The notes under the pieces were generated by a model that did not search any database, was not told the origin of the DNA, and was given only the letters and a program-made list of their open reading frames with translations. A stretch of 51,849 bases of DNA from Micromonospora sicca (GTDB lineage Bacteria; Actinomycetota; Actinomycetes; Mycobacteriales; Micromonosporaceae). Location: assembly GCF_003172935.1 (NCBI RefSeq), contig NZ_QGKS01000450.1, positions 1 through 51,849 on the forward strand, in the 5' to 3' direction. Shown here piece after piece: positions 1-7,647 of the stretch (position 1 is the first letter of the stretch; every line of letters begins with the position of its first letter). The translations under genes and the position numbers were made by a program.

Positions 1-119
1 GATCGATACCCACCACCTGCCGACCGTCGTAGTCTGTGTTCACAGGGGCCTCCAACGTCGTGACGGACGTGAACACCTCCAAGTGAACGCCCAACGGCAC
101 GCCCAGAGCGAGATTCACG

Positions 120-140
120 AGGAGCGGAGGCCCCGCTCCT
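120..140. terminator. Hairpin downstream of the enolase-like gene
   Basis: Perfect 8-bp inverted repeat (120-127 with 133-140, AGGAGCGG/CCGCTCCT) around a 5-nt loop. It lies about 90 bp beyond the stop of the minus-strand enolase paralogue and could end that operon. No T-run follows on the minus side, so the terminator call is tentative. The rest of 1-230 shows no recognisable gene. Confidence 0.35.
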
Positions 141-230
141 TCATCACATCAGGTCGGTAAGGAGTCGGTGGATGGCCAGGCCGGGGTGCGGCCGTCAGGC
201 GGCTGCTAGGTGGCCAGGGCGGCAATTCTC

Positions 231-1541
231 TCAAAGGCTTGATGTTCCCGTACCCCGGCTTCCGCCTAGGAACTCTGGACCAGCAAATCTCTTATTTTCC
301 CCCAGTTCCCCAGCGATCCGCAGTAGCCGGTTCCACTTCGCGTTGCGTTCCGACCGGGTCAGGGAGCCGACCTTGATCTGACCCGCACGCCACCCGATTG
401 CGAGGTCTGCAAGGTAGCTGTCCTCACTGTCGCCGGAGCGCGCGCTGACCACGCAGCCGTAGCCAGCGTCCAGCGCTCGCCGGGCCACCTGCTCCGCGCG
501 GCTCACCGTGCCGGTCTGGTTCGGCTTGACCAGTACGGCGTTGCCGGCACCCCGTTCGATCCCGTGATTTAAGCGGGACAGGTGGGTGGCGAACAGGTCG
601 TCGCCCAGGAGTTGGATGTGGGACAACCGTTCGGTGACTTCGGCCCAGCCGGTCCAGTCGTCCTCGTGCAGCACGTCTTCCACCGAGACGACTGGGTAGT
701 TCCTGCACCATCGCACGACCTCCTCGAGCCATTCCGCGCTCGGCAGGTCGCGGTTCTCGACGGCTAGCCGGAATCGCCCGTCCGGCTGGACGATTTGGCT
801 GGCCGCGATGTCCACGGCTAGCGACACGTCGGCTCCGGGGCACAATCCGGCTCGTTCGATCGCTCCGCAGACCAGGTCAAGGGCGGCCGCATTGCTGCGC
901 AAATGAGCAGCGAGGCCACCTTCGTCGGCGACGAGCGCCGTCGGTGCGCCCTGCCGCGCCAGCAGGTCGCTTGCCGCGTGCCGGACTCGCCACACCCACT
1001 CGATCGCCTGCGAGAGGTCCGGCGCCCCCACCGGTACTGCGAGTACGTCCTGGATGTCGAGCATCCCTCCGGCGTGCGCGCCGCCAGAGACGATGTTGAC
1101 CATCGGTAGCGGTAGCAGCGGCGGCTCGCCGGTGTCGTCGAGGTACCGGTACAAGGGAACACCGGCGTCCTGAGCCGCGGCGAGCAGCGCGGCTAGGGAC
1201 ACGGCAAGCACGGCGTTGCCACCCAGCCGGGACAGGTCTGCCGTGCCGTCGACGTCGACGAGCGTGGCGTCGAGGGCGTCCCGCTGGTGCGCGTCCAGGC
1301 CTTCGACGGCGGGGCCGAGGACGTCGATCACGTTGCGCACGGCGCCGAGGACGCCGTAGCCGCCGTACCGCTCGCCGCCGTCACGGAGTTCGCGCACCTC
1401 GTATCCGCCGGTCGAAGCGCCCGAGGGCACCGTGACCGTGCCCCGCGCGCCGCCGCGCAGCGTCACCTCACAGCCAACTGTGGGCCGACCCCGGGAGTCC
1501 AGCGCCTCCCACGCGAACACCTCGCTGATCTGTGAACTCAT
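231..1541 (-). CDS. Enolase-superfamily protein, diverged enolase paralogue
   Basis: A 436-residue protein of normal enolase length and architecture. Canonical enolase converts 2-phosphoglycerate to phosphoenolpyruvate. Seen: the mobile-loop GASTG (residues 41-45); metal ligands D244, E288 and D315; the base lysine K339 in LVKPNQTGT; the acid E207 in DEGG; H156; and K390. Two positions differ from ordinary enolase. The glutamate of the QEF motif (yeast E168) is D165, and the phosphate-contacting histidine of the S-H-R-S-G motif (yeast H373) is A367; the following Glu is also Asp. The start chosen is the ATG at 1541, which overlaps the upstream kinase stop as ATGA and implies translational coupling; an in-frame GTG 30 bp upstream is less likely. 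It is last of four genes behind a shared promoter near 4530. A housekeeping role is unlikely given the context; the true substrate is unknown and may be another phosphorylated sugar acid. Confidence 0.85.
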   Translation of the reverse strand: MSSQISEVFAWEALDSRGRPTVGCEVTLRGGARGTVTVPSGASTGGYEVRELRDGGERYGGYGVLGAVRNVIDVLGPAVEGLDAHQRDALDATLVDVDGTADLSRLGGNAVLAVSLAALLAAAQDAGVPLYRYLDDTGEPPLLPLPMVNIVSGGAHAGGMLDIQDVLAVPVGAPDLSQAIEWVWRVRHAASDLLARQGAPTALVADEGGLAAHLRSNAAALDLVCGAIERAGLCPGADVSLAVDIAASQIVQPDGRFRLAVENRDLPSAEWLEEVVRWCRNYPVVSVEDVLHEDDWTGWAEVTERLSHIQLLGDDLFATHLSRLNHGIERGAGNAVLVKPNQTGTVSRAEQVARRALDAGYGCVVSARSGDSEDSYLADLAIGWRAGQIKVGSLTRSERNAKWNRLLRIAGELGENKRFAGPEFLGGSRGTGTSSL

Positions 1542-2545
1542 CGCCGCACCACCGACGACAGGTGCTGCCATATCTCATCCGGATCGTCGGCCGGTCGGCT
1601 GAGCAGCGCCGTTGCGAGGTCGCGGACGAGCGCCCGCTGGTCCCCGGTCAGGTACTCGGCCACCGACTTCCCGTCGACCCGCGCCGCCAGCAGGCACCCG
1701 ACGTGCCGGGAGAGGTATTCGGGCGACAACGTGATCGCCGGGTCGAGACCCTCCTGGTACGCCCGCAGGAACGCGGTGGCACAGGCGTGGTACCGGTCGA
1801 TCGCGGCCGGCCAGTGCACGCTCTTCAGCAGCAGGTGGGTGACCAGGAAACCCACGTCGAACGCCGGATCCCCGAGGTGGGCGACCTCGAAGTCGGTAAC
1901 CCACAGCGCGTCCCGCCCGACCAGCACGTTCTTGGGAGAGAAGTCGCCGTGGACCAGGCAACTCGGCCGCTGGAGCATTTCCTCGACGAGAAGCCCGACG
2001 GGATTGGCCAGCTCGGGCCTGCGGCGCATCACCTCCCGGTGGTACGGGTCGACGCGCAGCGCGACGAATGCCGTGGCATCCGCGAACTGCTCTGGCACGC
2101 CCCGGCCCCCCGCCGTGGCGGAGTGCCACCGCGCCAGCGTCGACCCCAGCTCCCGCGCTGCCCACTCCTCGGCGTGACCGGCGAGGAGCCGGAATTTCCA
2201 GTCCTCCCAGCCGTCCGGCGCGAGGCCCATCACCAGCGCGTACCGGTCCTCGTCGCAATCGACGAGGACCGGCACGGCGTGCGGCGTGATCTCGTGCGCC
2301 AACCGCATCGCGTTGGCCTCGGTCAGCGTCCGCTCCCGTGGCGCCAGCCACTCGTCGGGCACCCGGAGCCGGTCCAGCGACTGTTTGACGACGTATCGGC
2401 CGGACTCAGCACGCGCGGCGAAGACCACATTGGAGACCCCGCCGCCGAGCGCCCGCACCTGAACCTGCTCGGCGGCCGTCACGATGCCACGGTCCCGGAG
2501 GAACGTGGCGACGTCCTGCTCGTGGCGAAGCAGATGGCGCGGCAT
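1538..2545 (-). CDS. APH/choline-kinase-fold small-molecule phosphotransferase
   Basis: A 335-residue kinase of the aminoglycoside phosphotransferase fold (PF01636), a family that also holds methylthioribose, homoserine and choline kinases. Seen: GGGVSNVVF nucleotide loop (34-42), invariant lysine near K54, HGDFSPKNVLV catalytic loop (199-209) with base D201 and metal-binding N206, and a DFE metal motif at 218-220 followed by GDPAFDVGF. The ATG sits one base after the dehydrogenase stop (TGAcATG), with a GGAGG ribosome site in the end of that gene, so it is coupled. Its place between a sugar dehydrogenase and an enolase paralogue argues for a catabolic sugar or sugar-acid kinase rather than drug resistance. 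The substrate cannot be read from the sequence. Confidence 0.8.
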   Translation of the reverse strand: MPRHLLRHEQDVATFLRDRGIVTAAEQVQVRALGGGVSNVVFAARAESGRYVVKQSLDRLRVPDEWLAPRERTLTEANAMRLAHEITPHAVPVLVDCDEDRYALVMGLAPDGWEDWKFRLLAGHAEEWAARELGSTLARWHSATAGGRGVPEQFADATAFVALRVDPYHREVMRRRPELANPVGLLVEEMLQRPSCLVHGDFSPKNVLVGRDALWVTDFEVAHLGDPAFDVGFLVTHLLLKSVHWPAAIDRYHACATAFLRAYQEGLDPAITLSPEYLSRHVGCLLAARVDGKSVAEYLTGDQRALVRDLATALLSRPADDPDEIWQHLSSVVRR

Positions 2546-2546
2546 G

Positions 2547-3689
2547 TCAGCCTCCGATCTCGGCGGCCTGTCGGGTCTCGCCCGACTGCAGGGCGGCCTG
2601 GAAGATCCGGTGGCTTTCCAGCGCCTCCCGTGGCGTGACGCAGCCGAAGCGGTCGTCGAGCCGGCCCGCCCGTTCGGCGAAGAACGCCGCCCACATCTGC
2701 AGAATCACGTCGGAGAAGCCGCTTTCGAAGATGCCGCCGGTGACGGTGGGAAAGACCGACTGGCTGCCCATCTCGACCTGCTGCCAGACCTGCTCCTTGC
2801 CGGACAGGGTCATCTGCCACAGCGTCTTCGGGTACCGCGTGGAGAACGCGACCCCGCCGGATGTCCCCACCGCCCGTAGCTGCCAGGTGTTCTTCTGGCC
2901 GGGGTCGATCCGCTTCATGTGAAGGGTGAGCGGGAACTCGGTGCCGTCGTGGGGCACCGAGCACAGCAGGGTCGCGTTGTCGTACGCGTCGCAGCGCGCC
3001 GGCAGCCCGTCCGGACCGGGTCGCTCCCGCACGATGTCCTGCAGCACCGCGTACACCCGCTCGGGAATCCAACCCAGCCGCAGCGGCACATGACAGACGT
3101 GCATGCCGAGGTCGTTCATCACCCCGGCGTCACCGCAGAACTTCCGTTGCCGCTTCCAGTTCAGCGGCTTGTCCCGGTCGAAGTCGCTGGAGTGGCTGAG
3201 CTGGCTCGTAGCCTCGATCATCGTGCCCAGGCTTCCGGACCGGATGAGTTGGTATGCCGCGTGGGCTCCGGGGAAGAACGGCATCTCGCTGGAGCATCGT
3301 ACGAATACGTCCGGCCGGCTCTCCGCCGTAGCCACGATGCGTTCGGCGGCGCCGAGGTCGATGCCGAACGGCTTCTCCGCGAGCAGGTCCTTGCCCGCGT
3401 TGATCGTGTCGACGTAGATCTGCTCGTGCATGTCGTGCCGGACCGCCACGTACACCACGTCCACGTCGTCGGCGGCGAGCAGCCGCCGGTAGTCATCGGT
3501 GGTGGTGGTGACCGTGTCGACCCGGTCGAACCAGGCGAGCGCCTCGGGGTTGACGTCGCACACTGCGGTGAGGACGGGGCGGACCGGGTGATCGGTCAGG
3601 GCACCCCAGCGCGCGATCGCCATGGCGGTCTCCCGCCCCATCAGGCCACCGCCGATAATGCCCAAGTTGACCCGCTGTTGAGTCGACAT
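2547..3689 (-). CDS. Gfo/Idh/MocA-family NAD(P)-dependent dehydrogenase
   Basis: 380 residues with an N-terminal Rossmann domain (GIIGGGLMG, about 10-18), the family EKP motif at 105-107 with its catalytic lysine, and a C-terminal alpha/beta domain. A D193-x-x-x-H197 pair (DLGMH) stands in the usual second catalytic position. The family oxidises or reduces hydroxyls of sugars, inositols and sugar nucleotides. A good ribosome site (GAGAAGGG) precedes the ATG, 2 bp after the aldolase stop, so it is the second gene of the four-gene minus operon. It probably oxidises one carbon of the imported sugar before phosphorylation or cleavage; which carbon is unknown. Confidence 0.9.
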   Translation of the reverse strand: MSTQQRVNLGIIGGGLMGRETAMAIARWGALTDHPVRPVLTAVCDVNPEALAWFDRVDTVTTTTDDYRRLLAADDVDVVYVAVRHDMHEQIYVDTINAGKDLLAEKPFGIDLGAAERIVATAESRPDVFVRCSSEMPFFPGAHAAYQLIRSGSLGTMIEATSQLSHSSDFDRDKPLNWKRQRKFCGDAGVMNDLGMHVCHVPLRLGWIPERVYAVLQDIVRERPGPDGLPARCDAYDNATLLCSVPHDGTEFPLTLHMKRIDPGQKNTWQLRAVGTSGGVAFSTRYPKTLWQMTLSGKEQVWQQVEMGSQSVFPTVTGGIFESGFSDVILQMWAAFFAERAGRLDDRFGCVTPREALESHRIFQAALQSGETRQAAEIGG

Positions 3690-3691
3690 CG

Positions 3692-4525
3692 CTAGCCCTT
3701 CTCGACGATCGCCAGGGCCTCTTCGGCCGTGGCTTCATCGTGGAGCAGCGCCAAGAGGGCCCGGGTGATCGCCTCGGGGTTCGGGTGCTGGATGATGTTG
3801 CGGCCGTAGACGATGCCCGCCGCACCCTGCCGCAGCAGCGCCTCGGTGCGGCGCAGCAACTCCGCGTCGCCGACCCGGCCGCCGCCGCGGACCAGCACCG
3901 GCACTACCGCGGTCTGCACCACCAGGTGGTAGTCGTCGACGTCGTCGGTGGGGTCGGCCTTGATCAGATCGGCGCCGAGCTCGCGGGCCTGACGCACCAG
4001 CGCCACTATGCGTTGTGTGTCGCCGTCGACCTGGTAGCCGCCGGCTTCGGTGTTGTCCCGCATTACCAGAGGTTCGATCATCAGCGGCATCCCGTACCGG
4101 GTGCACTGCTCACGCAGCGCCATGATGCTCTCGATGCAGCGTTCCCGGACCTCCGGCCGGCCGGGAAGGTGCAACAGGTTCGCCACCACGCAGGCGGCAT
4201 CCAGCCGCACCGCCTGCTCCACTGCGTCAGGGAAGTGGCGGCTGAACAGGTACGAATCCAGCGGGTTGCCGTAGACGTTCGCCACGTCGGTCCGTAGCAC
4301 CAGAGCGGGTTTGCGGCGGTCGGCGTGCCGCTGCAGCAGCGGCGCCTGGCCCGGGGTGAGCTGGATCGCGTCCGGCGCGGCCCGCACCAGTTGGTCGACC
4401 GCTGCGGGCATGTCCTCGATGCCGGAGATGAACGAGGCCTCGCCGAAAAACCCGTGGTCCACGGCGACGTCTAGGCAGCGGCCGGACCCGGGGTGGAAGA
4501 GACGGTTCAGTCGGTACATCTGCAT
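3692..4525 (-). CDS. DhnA/LsrF-type class I aldolase
   Basis: 277 residues of the DeoC/FbaB/LacD superfamily. Seen: N-terminal VDHGFFGE (22-29), Schiff-base lysine K189 in DLIKADPTDD, phosphate-binding VLVRGGG (210-216) and GIVYGRN (237-243), and the family's typical C-terminal helix. These enzymes cleave phosphorylated ketoses or, in LsrF, a thiolytic substrate. Two ATGs lie close together (4525 and 4519); a GAGGG ribosome site fits the second better, so the mature start may be MYRLNR. It is first in the minus operon, behind the 4542-4555 palindrome. With the PfkB kinase and the dehydrogenase it probably makes the carbon-carbon bond cleavage of the pathway. A degraded copy of its N-terminus lies at 18905-18996. 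Confidence 0.85.
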   Translation of the reverse strand: MQMYRLNRLFHPGSGRCLDVAVDHGFFGEASFISGIEDMPAAVDQLVRAAPDAIQLTPGQAPLLQRHADRRKPALVLRTDVANVYGNPLDSYLFSRHFPDAVEQAVRLDAACVVANLLHLPGRPEVRERCIESIMALREQCTRYGMPLMIEPLVMRDNTEAGGYQVDGDTQRIVALVRQARELGADLIKADPTDDVDDYHLVVQTAVVPVLVRGGGRVGDAELLRRTEALLRQGAAGIVYGRNIIQHPNPEAITRALLALLHDEATAEEALAIVEKG

Positions 4526-4541
4526 ACCCTCGCCCTCTTCG

Positions 4542-4555
4542 GGTTAACGTTATCC
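4542..4555. promoter_or_regulatory. Putative LacI operator A
   Basis: GGTTAACGTTATCC: an 8-bp palindromic core TAACGTTA (4545-4552) with outer GG/CC symmetry. It lies 17 bp before the aldolase ATG, where a bound repressor would block transcription. A central CG within a short palindrome is typical of LacI-family sites. It matches operator C at 10784 over TAACGTTATC. Assignment to the LacI protein at 5717 is inferred. Confidence 0.6.
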
Positions 4556-4661
4556 GGACCATACCAACGAGTCGCGGTCGTGTCATCGGTGAGGATTCGC
4601 CATAAACCCGAAGCACGGCAGCCAGAAGAGGTAGCGGCTTTGAGTCGGGCAGCGCCGGTCA

Positions 4662-4672
4662 GGTAACGTTCC
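4662..4672. promoter_or_regulatory. Putative LacI operator B (weaker)
   Basis: GGTAACGTTCC, 34 bp before the GTG of the PfkB gene. It keeps GGTAACGTT of the other two sites but loses the outer A. This would let the LacI gene, second in this operon, regulate itself. Confidence 0.5.
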
Positions 4673-4706
4673 ATCAGAGAGAAGCGAAGGTACGGAGGTC
4701 ACGACG

Positions 4707-5720
4707 GTGAAGCGTGCGGTGGTTGCGGGACACGTCTGCGTCGACCTCGTGCCGGAGCTGACCAGGCTCGCCGAGTTGACCCCCGGCCAGCTGACCGACG
4801 TCGGGCCGCTCCGGATCCGACCGGGCGGCTGCGTCGCGAACACCGGCTGCGGGCTCGCTTCCCTCGGCGCGCCGGTGCGCCTGGCCGCCGACGTCGGCGA
4901 CGACGACTTGGGGCGGCTGGTCCGCCACATGCTGGTCGCCAGCGGGGCGGACCTGAGCGGGGTGCTCACCGTCGCCGGTGCCACGTCCTACTCCGTGGTG
5001 TTCGACGCACCGGGTGGCGATCGCTCGTTTTATCATCACCTGGGCACCAATGCCCAGTTCGACGGAAGCGGGATCGACCTCTCGGGCGTTGACCTGCTCC
5101 ATCTCGGCTACCCCACTGCACTCCCGAAGCTCTACGCCGACGACGGCGCACACCTGGTGGACCTCCTCTCGCGAGCCCGCCGATGTGGCGTGACCACATC
5201 CGTCGATTTATCTACCGTGGACCCGGGGTCCGACGCCGCGGCAGTTGACTGGCAGACGGTGCTGACGAAGGCCCTGCCGTACGTCGACGTCTTCACTCCG
5301 AGCGTGGACGACCTGACTGCCCTCGGCCCCGTCGCCTCCGGCGGCGAACCCGTCGCCCGGACAATGGGGCGGTCGGCGCTCGGGCGAGGCGCCGGTGTGG
5401 TGTTGCTCACGGACGGACCAAGCGGGATGTACCTGTTCGCCGCCGACGAGAAGCGGTTGGCGGACGCCGGGCGGTGCTTCGCGGGCCGGGCCGGCTGGGC
5501 CGAGCAGGAGCTGTTTGTAGCGGCGGAGGCAGTGCCGCGGGCGCGGACTACGGGGGCGGGGGACGCCGCGGCCGCAGGGCTGATCTACGGGATCCTCACC
5601 GGCGTCGGGCCCGACACCGCCCTACGATATGCCGCAGCGGCTGCGGCGGACGTGGTGCGCGGGAGACCACTGTCCGCGCGCACGCTGCAAGGTGACGCAT
5701 CGCCCGGAGTCGAGCAGTGA
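4707..5720 (+). CDS. PfkB/ribokinase-family carbohydrate kinase
   Basis: 337 residues. Seen: N-terminal substrate loop with RPGGCVANTGCGLASLG (38-54), and the C-terminal signature TTGAGD (281-286) containing the anion hole and catalytic base D286; the usual leading Asp is Thr. The family phosphorylates fructose, ribose, 2-keto-3-deoxygluconate, tagatose-6-phosphate and similar substrates. The start is GTG at 4707, 7 bp after a strong GGAGGT. Its stop overlaps the LacI start as GTGA. It probably makes the phosphorylated intermediate for the divergent aldolase. The substrate is not determinable from the motifs. Confidence 0.88.
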   Translation: MKRAVVAGHVCVDLVPELTRLAELTPGQLTDVGPLRIRPGGCVANTGCGLASLGAPVRLAADVGDDDLGRLVRHMLVASGADLSGVLTVAGATSYSVVFDAPGGDRSFYHHLGTNAQFDGSGIDLSGVDLLHLGYPTALPKLYADDGAHLVDLLSRARRCGVTTSVDLSTVDPGSDAAAVDWQTVLTKALPYVDVFTPSVDDLTALGPVASGGEPVARTMGRSALGRGAGVVLLTDGPSGMYLFAADEKRLADAGRCFAGRAGWAEQELFVAAEAVPRARTTGAGDAAAAGLIYGILTGVGPDTALRYAAAAAADVVRGRPLSARTLQGDASPGVEQ

Positions 5721-6853
5721 GCGACACGACAAGGAGCAGACGTGGCAGCTTCGGTAACCGGCGTGACCCGGCCGGGGGCGGGGCCGGAATCCCCGACGTG
5801 ACGCCGATGGCTCGCAAGGACGGCAGGCGGCCCACGATGCGCGACGTCGCGCAGGCCGCCGGGGTCAGCGTCATGACGGTGTCTCGGGTGATCAACAACG
5901 AGCCGACCGTCCATCCGGACTACATCGACAGGGTGCTGAAGGCGGCGGTGCAGCTCGGCTTCCGCCGCAACAACCTCGCCCGCGACCTGCGCGCCGGCCG
6001 GGAGACCGCCACCATCGGCCTGGTCACCGAAGATCTCCGCAACCCGTTCTACTCTCAGCTGGCCCGGGAGATCGAGCAGGTGGCGCGCAGCCACGACACG
6101 CTGCTCATCACCGGCAGCTCCGAGGAGGATCCGGCGCGCGAACAGGAGCTGATCGTCGAGCTGTGTCACCGCCGCGTGGACGGCCTGATCGTGGTCCCGA
6201 CCGCGAGCAACCACGTGTTCTGCCGAACTGAGATCGACCTCGGCACGCCGATGGTCTTCCTGGACCGGAAACCGGAGGGGATCGAGGCGGACACCGTCCT
6301 GATCGACAACGTCGGCGGTGCCGCGGCCGGCACCGAACGACTCATCGCCCGGGGGCACCGGCGCATCGCGGTGATCGGGTACGAACAGGACCTGTACACC
6401 ATTGCGGAGCGGACACGTGGCTTCCGAGCCGCGATGGAGGCGGCCGGCCTGGAGGTGGACGAGTCGCTGCTGCGCTTCGGCGCGTTCACCACGGAGCAGG
6501 CGGCGGCGGAGGCGGCGGCGCTGCTGGACGGCCCCAACCCACCGACAGGTTTCTTCTGCTGCAACAACCGTATGACGGTGGGCGTGGTGGAGGAGCTGGA
6601 CCGGCGCCGCGCCGAGGTGGACATCGTGGGGTTCGACGACATCGACTTCGGCAAGTTCCTCCCGATGCCGGTGACCCTCATCGGCTACAGCGTCGAGCAG
6701 TTCGGCCGTCGCGCCGCGGAGATGCTGTTCCGGCGGATCCGCGGTTATCGTGGCAGGCCGCAAACGAGCATTATCCGTACCAACCTGATCACGCGTGGCC
6801 GTCGCGCCAGCTCGCCGGCACCGGCCGTACGGGCCGGTGCCGGCGAGGGTTGA
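5717..6853 (+). CDS. LacI-family transcriptional repressor
   Basis: 378 residues. A helix-turn-helix TMRDVAQAAGVSVMTVSRVINN-like segment lies at about 40-61, followed by a hinge (NNLARDLRAGR) and a periplasmic-binding-protein-like sensor domain with typical GLVTEDLRNPFYS and DGLIVVP segments. The GTG start overlaps the kinase stop; a GGAG 7 bp upstream supports it, giving an N-terminal extension of about 38 residues before the HTH. An alternative start is the ATG at 5808. It is expected to bind the AACGTT palindromes at 4542, 4662 and 10784 and to release them on binding a pathway sugar. Confidence 0.9.
   Translation: MSDTTRSRRGSFGNRRDPAGGGAGIPDVTPMARKDGRRPTMRDVAQAAGVSVMTVSRVINNEPTVHPDYIDRVLKAAVQLGFRRNNLARDLRAGRETATIGLVTEDLRNPFYSQLAREIEQVARSHDTLLITGSSEEDPAREQELIVELCHRRVDGLIVVPTASNHVFCRTEIDLGTPMVFLDRKPEGIEADTVLIDNVGGAAAGTERLIARGHRRIAVIGYEQDLYTIAERTRGFRAAMEAAGLEVDESLLRFGAFTTEQAAAEAAALLDGPNPPTGFFCCNNRMTVGVVEELDRRRAEVDIVGFDDIDFGKFLPMPVTLIGYSVEQFGRRAAEMLFRRIRGYRGRPQTSIIRTNLITRGRRASSPAPAVRAGAGEG
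6813..6845. terminator. Strong hairpin between convergent genes
   Basis: Perfect 14-bp inverted repeat (6813-6826 with 6832-6845, CGCCGGCACCGGCC and its complement) around a 5-nt loop, inside the last codons of the LacI gene. The facing dioxygenase gene ends 22 bp further on. It probably acts as a terminator for either strand. There is no T-run, as is common in high-GC actinomycetes. Confidence 0.6.
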
Positions 6854-6866
6854 GCGAGAATAATCG

Positions 6867-7622
6867 TCACCGTCTTGCCACCGTGGGATCGATGCCGCGC
6901 AGCATCGTTCCCTGGCCCGGTGACCGGTGCGCGTCGTTGGCCGGTGGGTCCTCCGGGTCCCGCATCTGGACCAGCAGCGTGGTACGCGCTTCGTCACTGG
7001 TGTTGACCCCGGAGCCGTGCACCGTCAGGTAGCTGAAGTACAGCACGTCCCCGGCGGTCGCCGGGCAGGGCAGCGCGGACTCGATCGGGTACTCGTCGGG
7101 CGGCAGGTGGAGGCTACCCGTCGTGTCGTGCGCGAGCGGCCCGAGCCGGTGGCTTCCGGGAACGACGCGCACGCAACCTTTCTCCTCGGGCGCGTCGTCG
7201 AAGTGAATGATCGCGGCGAGCACGGTGTGCTTGTGGTGCGGGAAGTAGGGGTGGTCCTGGTGCATGGGGAAGGGCGACCCCTGCTCCGGCGGCTTGATGA
7301 ATACCTTCGTGTGGTGTAGTTGCACGTTCTGGCCGCCAATGAGCTGGGCTGCTGGGCCGGTCAGCCGTTCGTCCACGATCAGCCTGGTGAATGCGGCGGC
7401 GAGGAATTGGACGTCGTGCTGCCCCTGAATGGTCGTTTTCCGCCCCCCGGCCAACTCGCGGGCGCTGCCCCAGGTGCGGTCCTCCGCGGCATCGCCGGCA
7501 AGGCGGCCGAACATGCGGTGGCTCTCCTCGCGGTAGGCGGCCGCCTCATGCCTGCTGAACACCCCGGGGACCAGTAGGTATCCGTTCTCGCGGTAGAACT
7601 CGATTTGCTTGTCGCTGAGCAT
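6867..7622 (-). CDS. PhyH-family Fe(II)/2-oxoglutarate dioxygenase (first)
   Basis: 251 residues of the phytanoyl-CoA dioxygenase family (PF05721), cytoplasmic and without a signal peptide. The iron triad is complete: H121 and D123 in MHQDHPYF and distal H202 in LTVHGSG; R213 is the likely 2-oxoglutarate salt bridge. PGSHRLGP is a family hallmark. The family hydroxylates C-H bonds, and hydroxylation of an O-methyl or N-methyl group releases formaldehyde. A very strong AAGGAGGA precedes the ATG. It is third in the operon after the second dioxygenase and the GH130-like gene, with a 25-bp gap. The substrate is unknown; a modified sugar is inferred only from the neighbours. Confidence 0.88.
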   Translation of the reverse strand: MLSDKQIEFYRENGYLLVPGVFSRHEAAAYREESHRMFGRLAGDAAEDRTWGSARELAGGRKTTIQGQHDVQFLAAAFTRLIVDERLTGPAAQLIGGQNVQLHHTKVFIKPPEQGSPFPMHQDHPYFPHHKHTVLAAIIHFDDAPEEKGCVRVVPGSHRLGPLAHDTTGSLHLPPDEYPIESALPCPATAGDVLYFSYLTVHGSGVNTSDEARTTLLVQMRDPEDPPANDAHRSPGQGTMLRGIDPTVARR

Positions 7623-7647
7623 TTCTCTTCGTCCTCCTTCTTGGGCG

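Larger units (their letters stand above)
4526..4706. promoter_or_regulatory. Divergent promoter region between aldolase and PfkB operons
   Basis: 181-bp intergenic region serving the minus-strand aldolase operon and the plus-strand kinase/regulator operon. It holds two AACGTT-centred elements, described separately, one near each start. No convincing -35/-10 pair could be assigned by eye. Confidence 0.6.

Noticed and set aside
231..5720. Methylthioribose salvage or DHAP shunt
   Set aside because: An APH-fold kinase and class I aldolase are present, but no isomerase of the MtnA type or methylthio-specific partner is found, and the regulators and importers indicate glycan use.
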